Shown: piece after piece, positions 55,216-63,628 of the stretch
Layout of the letters: each line of letters begins with the position of its first letter
How positions within the stretch are numbered: the stretch's first letter is position 1
Source: Agromyces larvae
GTDB taxonomy: Bacteria > Actinomycetota > Actinomycetes > Actinomycetales > Microbacteriaceae
Length of the DNA: 64,000 nt
NCBI RefSeq assembly: GCF_022811705.1
Contig: NZ_CP094528.1
Coordinates: forward strand, 248,001-312,000
Direction: 5' to 3'
Translations under genes and position numbers: made by a program
Notes under the pieces: generated by a model
Told to the model about the DNA's origin: nothing
The model's database searches: none
What the model saw: only the letters and a program-made list of their open reading frames with translations

Positions 55216-56646
55216 ATGGCCTACGAGTTCGAGCGCACGCAGAGAATCGCCGTCCTCGGAGGGGGGCCCGGCGGGTACGAAGCGGCCCTCGCCGGCGCGC
55301 AACTCGGTGCCGAGGTCACCCTCATCGAGCGGGCCGGCGTCGGCGGTTCGGCGGTGCTCACCGACGTGGTGCCGTCGAAGTCGCTCATCGCGACCGCCGA
55401 GGCGTCGAACGCCGTCAAAGAGGCGGCCGACCTCGGCGTGCAGTTCTACGCGAAGGGCGACCACGAGAAGGCGGTGAAGCCGAAGGTCGCGATCAACCTC
55501 GCCGCCGTCAACAAGCGGCTGCTCGGGCTCGCCGCCCAGCAGTCCGACGACATGCGGCACAACCTCATCGACGCGGGCGTGCACCTCGTGCAGGGCGAGG
55601 GCCGGCTCGACGGACCGAACGCCGTGATCGTGTCGACCGCGAAGGGCGGCACCGACTTCGACCGCATCGAGGCCGACACGCTCGTGATCTCGGTCGGCGC
55701 ATCGCCGCGCATCCTGCCGACCGCCGTGCCCGACGGCGAACGCATCCTCACGTGGACGCAGCTCTATCACCTGCAGCAGGTGCCCGAGCACCTCATCGTC
55801 GTCGGCTCGGGCGTGACGGGGGCCGAGTTCGCCTCCGCGTACCGGGCGCTCGGCGCGAAGGTCACGCTCATCTCGAGCCGAGACCAGGTGCTGCCCGGTG
55901 AGGATCAGGACGCGGCATCCGTCATCGAGAAGGTCTTCACCCGCAACGGGATGAAGGTGCTCAACCGGTCGCGTGCCGAGTCGGTCGTGCGCGACGGCGA
56001 CGAGGTCGTCGCGACCCTCACCGACGGGCGCGAGGTCCGCGGATCGCACTGCCTGATGGCGGTCGGCTCGGTGCCGAACACCGCCGACATCGGGCTCGAG
56101 CAGGCCGGTGTGCAGCTCGCCGAGTCGGGGCACATCCGCGTCAACCGGGTCGCGCGCACGTCCATCCCGAACATCTACGCCGCGGGCGACTGCACGACGT
56201 TCCTCCCGCTCGCCTCGGTCGCCTCGATGCAGGGGCGCACCGCCGTGTTCCACGCCATGGGCGACATCGTGAACCCGCCCGAGAACCGCAACATCACCTC
56301 GAACATCTTCACCCAGCCCGAGATCGCCACGATCGGCTGGACGCAGAAGGAGATCGAAGACGGCGTCGTGCCCGGCGTCGTCTACAAGCTGCCGCTCTCG
56401 TCGAACCCGCGCGCGAAGATGATGGGCATCCGCGAGGGGTTCGTGAAGCTCTTCGCCTCGAACGGGTCGGGGGCGATCATCGGCGGCGTCATCGTCGCGC
56501 CCAAGGCGTCCGAGCTGGTGTTCCCGCTCGCGCTCGCCGTCGAGCACCGGCTCACGGTCGACCAGTTCGCCGAGGCGTTCCCGGTGTACCCGTCGCTGTC
56601 GGGGTCGCTCACGGATGCGGCGCGGGCCATGCACGTGGTTCGATGA
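55216..56646 (+). CDS. NAD(P)H-quinone dehydrogenase, LpdA-like flavoprotein without redox disulfide
   Basis: 476 residues from ATG 55216. FAD motif 'VLGGGPGGYEAALAGAQLG', NAD(P) motif 'VVGSGVTGAEFASAYRALG', second FAD contact 'IYAAGDCT', and C-terminal dimer domain 'PIATVGWT'-like 'PEIATIGWTQ'. At residues 43-56, where dihydrolipoamide dehydrogenases have CxxxxC, the sequence is 'GGSAVLTDVVPSKS', so both redox cysteines are missing. Mycobacterial LpdA (Rv3303c) is a comparable quinone reductase. Divergent from punA; no partner genes. Confidence 0.88.
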   Translation: MAYEFERTQRIAVLGGGPGGYEAALAGAQLGAEVTLIERAGVGGSAVLTDVVPSKSLIATAEASNAVKEAADLGVQFYAKGDHEKAVKPKVAINLAAVNKRLLGLAAQQSDDMRHNLIDAGVHLVQGEGRLDGPNAVIVSTAKGGTDFDRIEADTLVISVGASPRILPTAVPDGERILTWTQLYHLQQVPEHLIVVGSGVTGAEFASAYRALGAKVTLISSRDQVLPGEDQDAASVIEKVFTRNGMKVLNRSRAESVVRDGDEVVATLTDGREVRGSHCLMAVGSVPNTADIGLEQAGVQLAESGHIRVNRVARTSIPNIYAAGDCTTFLPLASVASMQGRTAVFHAMGDIVNPPENRNITSNIFTQPEIATIGWTQKEIEDGVVPGVVYKLPLSSNPRAKMMGIREGFVKLFASNGSGAIIGGVIVAPKASELVFPLALAVEHRLTVDQFAEAFPVYPSLSGSLTDAARAMHVVR

Positions 56647-56654
56647 GGTGAGCG

Positions 56655-56673
56655 ACGCGGCTTCGCGCCGCGT
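56655..56673 (+). terminator. Small hairpin after the flavoprotein gene
   Basis: ACGCGGC-TTCGC-GCCGCGT, perfect 7-bp stem 8 bp after the stop. Weak by size. Confidence 0.4.
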
Positions 56674-56717
56674 ACAGCGGATGGCGCGGGGGCGCCGCAG
56701 TCCGTCAGGGGGATGCC

Positions 56718-58223
56718 ATGAATCTGCGAGTGAAGTCCGTCGAGGCATCCATCGCCGATGCCGCCGATGAGGAACGCAACCTGAAACGCTCCCTCGGCAC
56801 CTGGGATCTCGCCCTCATGGGCATCGCGGTCGCGGTCGGCGCCGGCATCTTCTCGGTCGGGGCGCAAGCGGCGGCGAACTTCGCGGGCCCCAGCGTGATC
56901 CTCTCGTTCATCCTCGCCGCGGTCACGTGCGGGCTCGCGATCATGTGCTACGCCGAATTCGCCTCGACGGTGCCCGTCGCGGGCAGCGCGTACACGTTCA
57001 CGTACGCGACCATGGGCGAACTGCTCGCCTGGATCATCGGGTGGGACCTCATCCTCGAACTGTTCACCGCCGCCGCGGTGCTCGCGAAGTACTGGGGCGT
57101 GTACCTGAGCGAGGCGCTGCTCGCGTTCGACGTGCCGTTGCCCGCGACGTTCGAGGTCGGCGGTGTGTCGATCAGCTGGCCCGCCTTCCTCATCGTCGCG
57201 ATCTTCACCGTGCTGCTGGTGGCCGGCACGAAGCTCACCGCCCGGGTCGGCGCGGTGTTCACGCTCATCAAGGTCGGCATCGTGCTGTTCGTGATCGTCG
57301 TCGGCTTCTTCTTCGTGAAGGCCGCGAACTTCACCCCGTTCATCCCCGAGGCGGTGCCGACCGAGGGCGGAGCATCCGATGCCTGGACCCAGTCCCTGTT
57401 CGCGTGGATGACCGGTGCGGCACCCGCGCAGTACGGGGTGTTCGGCATGCTGGCCGCGGCATCCCTCGTGTTCTTCGCCTTCATCGGCTTCGACGTGGTC
57501 GCGACCAGCGCCGAGGAGGTGCGCGACCCGCAGAAGCGACTGCCGCGCGGCATCTTCCTCGGCCTCGGTATCGTCACGCTGCTGTACGTGCTGGTGTCGA
57601 TCGTGATGACCGGCATGGTGTCGTACCGCGACCTCGCCGCCGAGGAGAGCCCGTCGCTGGCGACCGCGTTCCGGCTGCTCGATCAGGACTGGGCGTCCGC
57701 CGTGATCTCGTTCGGTGCGCTCGCGGGGCTCACGACCGTGATCATGGTGATCCTGCTCGGGCTCGCCCGCATCGTGTTCGCGCTCAGCCGCGACGGGCTG
57801 CTGCCGCGGTGGCTCTCCAAGACCACGGCGCACACCAAGACGCCGGCCCGCGTGCAGATCATCGCCGGCGCCCTCGTGGCCGTCGTGGCGGCGTTCACCG
57901 ACGTCGGCCTGCTCGAGGAGATGATCAACATCGGCACGCTGTCGGCGTTCGTGCTGGTGTCGCTCGGCATCATCGTGCTGCGGCGCACCCGACCCGACCT
58001 GCCCCGCGGATTCCGGGTGCCGTGGTCGCCGTTCCTGCCCATCCTGTCGGCGGTGCTCTGCGTCTGGCTGATGCTGAACCTCACGACCCTCACCTGGGTG
58101 CGGTTCGCGGTGTGGCTCGTGATCGGCATGGCGATCTACCTGCTCTACGGTCGTCGCCGGTCGCGACTGGCGGGCGAACAGGTGAGCGAGGTCGAGCTGC
58201 CGACCGCGCAGGGCGCCGAATAG
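56718..58223 (+). CDS. APC-superfamily amino acid permease (cationic amino acid transporter-like)
   Basis: 501 residues from ATG 56718 with an AGGGGG site upstream. About 12-14 membrane spans; hallmark 'LGTWDLALMGIAVAVGAGIFSVGAQAA' in span 1, 'CYAEFASTVPVAGSAYTFTY', 'FFAFIGFDVVATSAEEVRDPQKRLPRGI' and 'KTPARVQI' (regions given in part). Resembles YhdG/CAT-type permeases that import cationic or branched amino acids with protons. Substrate uncertain. Confidence 0.9.
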   Translation: MNLRVKSVEASIADAADEERNLKRSLGTWDLALMGIAVAVGAGIFSVGAQAAANFAGPSVILSFILAAVTCGLAIMCYAEFASTVPVAGSAYTFTYATMGELLAWIIGWDLILELFTAAAVLAKYWGVYLSEALLAFDVPLPATFEVGGVSISWPAFLIVAIFTVLLVAGTKLTARVGAVFTLIKVGIVLFVIVVGFFFVKAANFTPFIPEAVPTEGGASDAWTQSLFAWMTGAAPAQYGVFGMLAAASLVFFAFIGFDVVATSAEEVRDPQKRLPRGIFLGLGIVTLLYVLVSIVMTGMVSYRDLAAEESPSLATAFRLLDQDWASAVISFGALAGLTTVIMVILLGLARIVFALSRDGLLPRWLSKTTAHTKTPARVQIIAGALVAVVAAFTDVGLLEEMINIGTLSAFVLVSLGIIVLRRTRPDLPRGFRVPWSPFLPILSAVLCVWLMLNLTTLTWVRFAVWLVIGMAIYLLYGRRRSRLAGEQVSEVELPTAQGAE

Positions 58224-58224
58224 G

Positions 58225-58238
58225 GCATCCGGATGCCT
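58225..58238. promoter_or_regulatory. 14-bp palindrome GGCATCC-GGATGCC in intergenic spacer
   Basis: Two head-to-head copies of the window's overused word form a perfect 14-bp palindrome just after the permease stop. It may be a weak terminator or simply part of the word bias. Confidence 0.3.
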
Positions 58239-58308
58239 CGGGCGGACACTCGGCGTCACGCTCGGCAACATCCGCGCGGAGCCTCGAGCGCCTGCCTAGG
58301 CTCCAGCT

Positions 58309-59472
58309 GTGACCGTCACCGAACCGATCGTCCACACCGGCGGGCAACCCAGGCCCGGCGGGCAACCCGAGCTGCAGCGCATCATCCTCGACTGGTTCAT
58401 TCCGCTGACCGGCGATTCCCGCACCGACCTCAGCCAGGGTTCGGCGATGACCTACTCCGGCCAGTCCGCGGCGAGCCCGACGCGCGCACCCGACATCGGG
58501 TACCTCGCGCAGATCGCCCGCGCCGTCGAACACCTCGGTTACCACGCCGTGCTCATCCCGACCGGCGGGCGCAGCGAGGAGAGCTGGACGGTCACCTCGG
58601 CGCTCACCCAGCACACGCGCGAACTCGACTTCCTCGTCGCGTTCCGGCCGGGGCTCGTCTCGCCGACGCTGCAGGCCGAGATCGCCGCCACGTTCCAGCG
58701 CGTGAGCGGCGACCGGCTCCGGGTGAACGTGGTGGTCGGCGGCGACGACGCCGAACAGCGCAGCTACGGCGACCGCATCGGCAAGGACGACCGGTATCGG
58801 CGCGCCGCCGAGTACCTCTCCATCGTGCGCCGGCTGTGGAGCGGTGCGCGCGTCGACCACGCCGGCGAGTTCTACACGATCGAGGGCGCGCAGTTGCCGC
58901 GCCTCGACCGCGTGCCCGAGATCTACCTCGGCGGCTCGTCGGAGGCCGCGATCGAGGTCGCCGCCGAGCACGCCGACGTCTACCTGAGCTGGGGGGAGCC
59001 GCCGGCGCAGGCGGGCGCGAAGATCGACCGGGTGCGGGCGCGGGCCGCCGAGCTCGGGCGAACCCTGCGCTACGGCGTTCGGCTGCACGTCATCGCGCGA
59101 CCGACGAGCGAGGAGGCCTGGCGCATCGCCGATGAGCTCGTCGCCGGGCTCGATCCCGAGGTGGTCGCCGCGGCGCGGGCGTCGTTCCTGGCGTCGGCGT
59201 CGGTCGGCCAACGCCGCCAGGCCGAACTCGTCGGCGGGGGGCTGCGGCGCGAGGACCTCGAGATCGTGCCGGGGCTGTGGGCCGGCGTCGGGCTGGTGCG
59301 CGGCGGAGCGGGCACCGCGCTCGTCGGCAGCTTCGAGGAGGTGGCCCGGCTCATCCGCGAGTACCGCGCGGCGGGATTCGTCGAGTTCGTGCTCTCGGGC
59401 TACCCGCACCTCGAGGAGGCGTACTGGTTCGCCGAGGGTGTGGCGCCGCTGCTGGAGCTCGAGCCCCGCTGA
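58309..59472 (+). CDS. LLM-class flavin-dependent monooxygenase (alkanesulfonate monooxygenase-like)
   Basis: 387 residues from GTG 58309. Luciferase-like TIM barrel: 'WFIPLTGDSRTD' start, 'YHAVLIPTGGRSEESW', 'FLVAFRPGLVSPTLQAEIAATFQR', 'VNVVVGGDDAEQRSYGD', 'EFYTIEGAQL', 'PEIYLGGSSEAAIEVAAEHADVYLSWGE', 'FVEFVLSGYPHLEEAYWFAEGV' (segments in part). Closest to SsuD-type FMNH2-dependent enzymes that desulfonate organosulfonates. No transporter or flavin reductase is adjacent, so the substrate is open. Confidence 0.88.
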   Translation: MTVTEPIVHTGGQPRPGGQPELQRIILDWFIPLTGDSRTDLSQGSAMTYSGQSAASPTRAPDIGYLAQIARAVEHLGYHAVLIPTGGRSEESWTVTSALTQHTRELDFLVAFRPGLVSPTLQAEIAATFQRVSGDRLRVNVVVGGDDAEQRSYGDRIGKDDRYRRAAEYLSIVRRLWSGARVDHAGEFYTIEGAQLPRLDRVPEIYLGGSSEAAIEVAAEHADVYLSWGEPPAQAGAKIDRVRARAAELGRTLRYGVRLHVIARPTSEEAWRIADELVAGLDPEVVAAARASFLASASVGQRRQAELVGGGLRREDLEIVPGLWAGVGLVRGGAGTALVGSFEEVARLIREYRAAGFVEFVLSGYPHLEEAYWFAEGVAPLLELEPR

Positions 59473-59486
59473 GCGACGCGCCCGGG

Positions 59487-59543
59487 TGGGCGCGCGGTCG
59501 CGTGCGCGCGCGGTCGCGTGGGCGCGTGGTCGCGTGGGCGCGC
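59487..59543. repeat. 16-bp GC-rich tandem repeat, 3.5 copies
   Basis: Units start at 59487, 59503, 59519 and 59535, consensus TGGGCGCGCGGTCGCG with one or two changes. It fills nearly all of the 71-bp spacer between two convergent genes and reaches the first base of the carboxylase stop. Possibly a variable-number repeat. Confidence 0.85.
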
Positions 59544-61319
59544 TCAGGCGGCCGGCGCGTCCGCGATCGACAGCAGCAGGTGACCGCTCGAGACGGTGAG
59601 GCCGGTCTCGGCGTTGATCGTGCCGACCACGCCGTCCTTGTGGGCGGTGATGGGCTGCTCCATCTTCATCGCCTCGAGCACGAGGATGAGGTCGCCCTTG
59701 ACGACCTTGTCGCCCTCGGCGACGGCGACCTTCACGACCGTCGCCTGCATGGGCGCCGTGACGGCGTCGCCGGTCGCGGTGTCGACCGCGTGCGACGCGG
59801 CGCGGCGACGCGGGGCGGTGCCGAGGGTCACGGGACGCGGCCCGCCCGAGAGCTTCTTCGGCAGGCTCACCTCGATGCGCTTGCCGGCGACCTCGACCAC
59901 GACCGACTCGCGGGCCTGCGGCCCCTTGGTCTCTTCGAGCTCGCCCGTCCACGGCTCGATCGTGTTGTCGTACTCGGTCTCGATCCAACGGGTGTGCACC
60001 GAGAACGGCTCGTCGCCCTCGGGGGCGAACGCGGGCTGGTTCACGACATCGCGGTGGAACGGCAGCACCGTCGGCAGGCCGGCGACCTCGAACTCGTCGA
60101 GCGCGCGTCGGGCTCGGGCGAGCGCATCCTGACGGGACGACCCCGTGACGATGAGCTTGGCGAGCAGCGAGTCGAACGCGCCCGAGATCTCGTCGCCGGT
60201 GGTGACGCCCGAGTCGACGCGCACGCCGGGGCCGCCGGGGAACCGCAGCACGTGCACGGGGCCGGGGGAGGGCAGGAAGTTGCGGCCCGGGTCCTCCCCG
60301 TTGATGCGGAACTCGAACGAGTGCCCGCTGACGACGGGGTCGGGGTAGTCGAGCACGCCGCCCTCGGCGAGGCGGAACTGCTCGCGCACCAGGTCGAGCC
60401 CGGTGACCTCTTCGGAGACGGGGTGCTCGACCTGCAGGCGGGTGTTCACCTCGAGGAACGAGACCGTGCCGTCCTGCCCGATGAGGAACTCGCAGGTGCC
60501 GGCGCCGACGTACCCGACCTCGCGCAGGATCGCCTTCGACGACGTGTACAGCGCGTCGCGCTGGGCGTCGGTGAGGAACGGCGCGGGCGCCTCTTCGACG
60601 AGCTTCTGGTGGCGGCGCTGCAGCGAGCAGTCGCGGGTCGAGACGACGACGACGTTGCCGTGCGCGTCGGCGAGGCACTGGGTCTCGACGTGGCGCGGCT
60701 TGTCGAGGTACTTCTCGACGAAGCACTCGCCGCGGCCGAAGGCGGCGACGGCCTCACGGGTGGCGGAGTCGAAGAGCTCGGCGACCTCGTCGCGGGTACG
60801 GGCGACCTTGAGGCCTCGCCCGCCGCCGCCGAACGCGGCCTTGATCGCCACGGGCAGACCGTGCTCGTCGACGAACTCGAGCACCTCCGAGGCATCCGCG
60901 ACGGGATTGAGGGTGCCGGGCGCGAGCGGCGCACCCACCTTCTCGGCCACGTGCCGGGCCGAGACCTTGTCGCCGAGGCGTTCGATCGCCTCGGGCGACG
61001 GGCCGATCCAGATGAGGCCGGCGTCGATGATCGCGCGCGCGAAGTCGGCGTTCTCGGCGAGGAACCCGTAGCCGGGGTGCACGGCGTCGGCCCCCGAGCG
61101 GCGGGCGACCGAGAGCAGCTTGTCGATGACGAGGTAGGTCTCGGCGCTGGTCGAGCCGTCGAGGGCGTACGCCTCGTCGGCGAGCTTCGCGTGCCGGGCG
61201 TCGCGGTCCTGGTCGGCGTAGACGGCGACCGAGGAGATGCCGGCGTCCCGAGCGGCCCGGATGACACGAACGGCGATCTCGCCCCGGTTGGCGATCAGGA
61301 CCTTGGTGATGCGCGGCAT
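59544..61319 (-). CDS. accA3: Biotin-dependent acyl-CoA carboxylase alpha subunit (biotin carboxylase + BCCP)
   Basis: 591 residues. Biotin carboxylase part (1-~445): '[17 protein letters not shown]', ATP loop '[12 protein letters not shown]', '[16 protein letters not shown]'. The C-terminal biotinyl domain has '[10 protein letters not shown]' with the biotinylated Lys at ~552. Such actinobacterial alpha subunits serve acetyl- and propionyl-CoA carboxylases together with separate beta subunits, which are not in this window. Single gene here; 105 bp separate it from maf. Confidence 0.95.
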   Translation of the reverse strand: MPRITKVLIANRGEIAVRVIRAARDAGISSVAVYADQDRDARHAKLADEAYALDGSTSAETYLVIDKLLSVARRSGADAVHPGYGFLAENADFARAIIDAGLIWIGPSPEAIERLGDKVSARHVAEKVGAPLAPGTLNPVADASEVLEFVDEHGLPVAIKAAFGGGGRGLKVARTRDEVAELFDSATREAVAAFGRGECFVEKYLDKPRHVETQCLADAHGNVVVVSTRDCSLQRRHQKLVEEAPAPFLTDAQRDALYTSSKAILREVGYVGAGTCEFLIGQDGTVSFLEVNTRLQVEHPVSEEVTGLDLVREQFRLAEGGVLDYPDPVVSGHSFEFRINGEDPGRNFLPSPGPVHVLRFPGGPGVRVDSGVTTGDEISGAFDSLLAKLIVTGSSRQDALARARRALDEFEVAGLPTVLPFHRDVVNQPAFAPEGDEPFSVHTRWIETEYDNTIEPWTGELEETKGPQARESVVVEVAGKRIEVSLPKKLSGGPRPVTLGTAPRRRAASHAVDTATGDAVTAPMQATVVKVAVAEGDKVVKGDLILVLEAMKMEQPITAHKDGVVGTINAETGLTVSSGHLLLSIADAPAA

Positions 61320-61424
61320 ATCTCAAGGCTATTCAGATGCGCGCAACCGCCTTTGGGTGACCTCCACAAAAAGACCTCCAGAACTCGTATCAGGGTCGAC
61401 AAGGGTTCGGATGCCCCGGATCGG

Positions 61425-62066
61425 TCAGCCGACCCGGTTCCAGAGGCTCGTCCACGTGCCGCCGAGCTCGCGCACCAGTTCGCGCAGCGTCGACAGGCTG
61501 AGGCCGACCACCGTCGACGGGTCGCCGTCGACGCGCCGGATGAACGGGCCGCCGAGGCTGTCGATCGTGAACGCGCCGGCCACCGCGAGCGGTTCCCCGG
61601 TCGCGATGTAGGCGTCGATCTCGGTGTCGTCGAGTTCGGCGAAGGTGACGGATGCCGCATCCGGCCGCCCGATCGCGGCACCGGGCCGCCCGCCCCGATG
61701 GTCGATCAGCCAGTGCCCGCTCCAGAGCAGCCCGGTGCGCCCGTGCTGCGCCGCCCACCGTTCGCGGGCGACCTCGGGGCGGTGCGGCTTGCCGTGCAGC
61801 GCGCCGTCGACGAGGAACGCCGAATCGCCGCCGAGCACGAACCCGTCGATCGGCTCGCCGCCTGGGCGGGATCCGAGGATCGCCTCGGCCTTCGCCCGGG
61901 CCAGCAGCTGCACGAGCGCCGGCGCGTCGAGCGGACCGTGCTCGGCCTCGTGCTCGGCGACGAGCGCCTCCTCGTCGACGCCGGGCGACACGGTCACCGG
62001 CTCGATGCCGGCCTGGCGCAGCAGCTGGAGGCGGGCGGGAGACGTCGAGGCGAGGTACAGGCGCAT
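61425..62066 (-). CDS. maf: Maf-type nucleoside triphosphate pyrophosphatase
   Basis: 213 residues from ATG 62066. 'YLASTSPARLQLLRQAGI' (start motif S-x-S-P-R), 'KAEAILGSRPGG', 'VLGGDSAFLVDGALHGKPH', 'YIATGEPLAVAGAFTIDSLGGPFI'. The catalytic acid is in 'GGDSAF' (Asp). Cleans up non-canonical nucleotides or restrains septum formation. In many actinomycetes maf stands beside acyl-CoA carboxylase genes, as here. Confidence 0.93.
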   Translation of the reverse strand: MRLYLASTSPARLQLLRQAGIEPVTVSPGVDEEALVAEHEAEHGPLDAPALVQLLARAKAEAILGSRPGGEPIDGFVLGGDSAFLVDGALHGKPHRPEVARERWAAQHGRTGLLWSGHWLIDHRGGRPGAAIGRPDAASVTFAELDDTEIDAYIATGEPLAVAGAFTIDSLGGPFIRRVDGDPSTVVGLSLSTLRELVRELGGTWTSLWNRVG

Positions 62067-62116
62067 GCCCCCATCCTGCCGCGCACCCGCCCGCCCCCGC
62101 CCGCCCCCTCCGCCAT

Positions 62117-62203
62117 GTACGCAATTCAGGTGCGGAGGTGTGTCGGCCGGCGTGTCGCGGCACTGAATGGCCGACACGCCGTGCGCGCTCCTGAATTGCG
62201 TAC
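62117..62203. repeat. 87-bp palindromic dispersed repeat, copy C
   Basis: Inverted copy of the element at 52378. Arms extend to 19 bp (62112-62130 / 62190-62208), the core termini again being GTACGCAATTCAGG and its complement. An inner stem GTGTCGGCC (62140-62148) pairs with GGCCGACAC (62169-62177). It lies between the divergent maf and TrmA-type genes, so it cannot be explained as a terminator alone. Confidence 0.92.
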
Positions 62204-62270
62204 ATGGCTGGACTGGGTACTTGACGGGGCGGAGGGGGCGGGGCGGGGTGCGAGCGGGCAGGATGGAAGG

Positions 62271-63608
62271 ATGGCCCGCCCCTCCCGCCACCGCACGTCC
62301 AGCCCCACGGGTGCCAAGCGCACCGCGCACCCGCGGCGCCGCACGCCCGCGGCCCCGGTCGCCGGCCCCGAGCTCGAGCTCGACGTCGAGCGCATCGCGC
62401 ACGGCGGCGTCGCGGTCGCCCGGCACGAGGGGCGCGTCGTGTTCGTCGCCGACGCGATCCCTGGCGAACGCGTCCGCGCGCAGGTGACCGACGCGAGCCG
62501 CGACCGGTTCTGGCGGGCCGAGACCCTCGAGGTGCTCGACGCGTCGCCCGACCGCCGCGAGCACGTGTGGGCCGAGGCATCCGTCGACCGCGCGCCCGAG
62601 CAGCGGGCGGGCGGGGCCGAGTTCGGCCACATCCGGATGCACCGCCAGCGCGCCCTGAAGGCGGAGGTGCTGCAGGACGCCCTCGCGCGCATGGCGGGCG
62701 AGCAGCGCGAGGTGGTGGTCGTGGCCGTCGACGACGCGCTCGCCCCCGGCGTCGACGTCGAGGCGGGCACCGGGTGGCGCACCCGGGTCCGCCTGCACGT
62801 CGACGACGAGGGCCGGGTCGGCCCGTACGCGGCGCGCAGCCACCGGGTCGTTCCGGTCGCTAGCCTGCCGCTCGCGGCGACCGCTCTGCAGGGCATCGCG
62901 CCGCTCGGCACCCGCTTCGACGGGGCGGTCGAGTCGGTCGAGCTCGTCGCGCCGACCGGGGGCGGAGCATCCGTCGTCGTGCGCCGGGCGGGCGATCCGC
63001 GCGAGGCCGCACCCGAGATCGTCGAACTGGTCGGCGATCGGCGATTCCGGCTCGCGCGCGATGGGTTCTGGCAGGTGCACCGCGGCGCCGCGGCGACCCT
63101 CACCCGGGCCGTGCAGCAGGCGATCGACCCCGACCGGTTCGACCTCGCCGCCGAGCACCTCGACCTCTACGGCGGCGTGGGCCTGCTCGCCGCCGCCGTC
63201 GGCGATCGGTTCGGGTCGACGCTGCGCATCACCTCCGTCGAGGCCGACGCGCGCGCGACCGAGCACGCCGGCGCGAACCTCGCCGACTTCGTGGGCGCCC
63301 GGGCGGTGACGGCGCGAGTCGACCGGTTCCTCACCGAACTCGGGCGATCGGATGCGTCGCGGAGCATCCGCGGCGGCACGATCGTGCTGGACCCGCCGCG
63401 CTCGGGCGCCGGACGCGACGTCGTCGCCGGGGTGGCCGCGCTGCACCCCGCGCAGGTGGTCTACGTCGCGTGCGATCCGGTTGCGCTCGCGCGCGACGTC
63501 GCGACCTTCCGCGATCTCGGCTACGGGCTCGAGGAACTGCGCGCATTCGACCTGTTCCCGAACACGCACCACGTCGAGGCCGTCGCGCGGCTGAGCGCTA
63601 TCGTGTGA
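62271..63608 (+). CDS. TrmA/RlmD-type class I SAM-dependent RNA methyltransferase
   Basis: 445 residues from ATG 62271 (GGAAGG upstream). N-terminal basic tail, TRAM-like domain ('ELELDVERIAHGGVAVARHEGRVVFVADAIPGERVRAQV' in part), then methyltransferase with 'DLYGGVGLLAAAVGDRFG', 'SVEADARATEHAGANLAD' and catalytic 'VYVACDPVALARDV' (Cys nucleophile), 'FDLFPNTHHVEAVARL' (base Glu). The Cys cluster for an Fe-S centre seen in RlmD/RumA is not obvious. Makes m5U in tRNA or rRNA. Confidence 0.92.
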   Translation: MARPSRHRTSSPTGAKRTAHPRRRTPAAPVAGPELELDVERIAHGGVAVARHEGRVVFVADAIPGERVRAQVTDASRDRFWRAETLEVLDASPDRREHVWAEASVDRAPEQRAGGAEFGHIRMHRQRALKAEVLQDALARMAGEQREVVVVAVDDALAPGVDVEAGTGWRTRVRLHVDDEGRVGPYAARSHRVVPVASLPLAATALQGIAPLGTRFDGAVESVELVAPTGGGASVVVRRAGDPREAAPEIVELVGDRRFRLARDGFWQVHRGAAATLTRAVQQAIDPDRFDLAAEHLDLYGGVGLLAAAVGDRFGSTLRITSVEADARATEHAGANLADFVGARAVTARVDRFLTELGRSDASRSIRGGTIVLDPPRSGAGRDVVAGVAALHPAQVVYVACDPVALARDVATFRDLGYGLEELRAFDLFPNTHHVEAVARLSAIV

Positions 63609-63628
63609 GGACAGCGGAGGGGGCGGCA

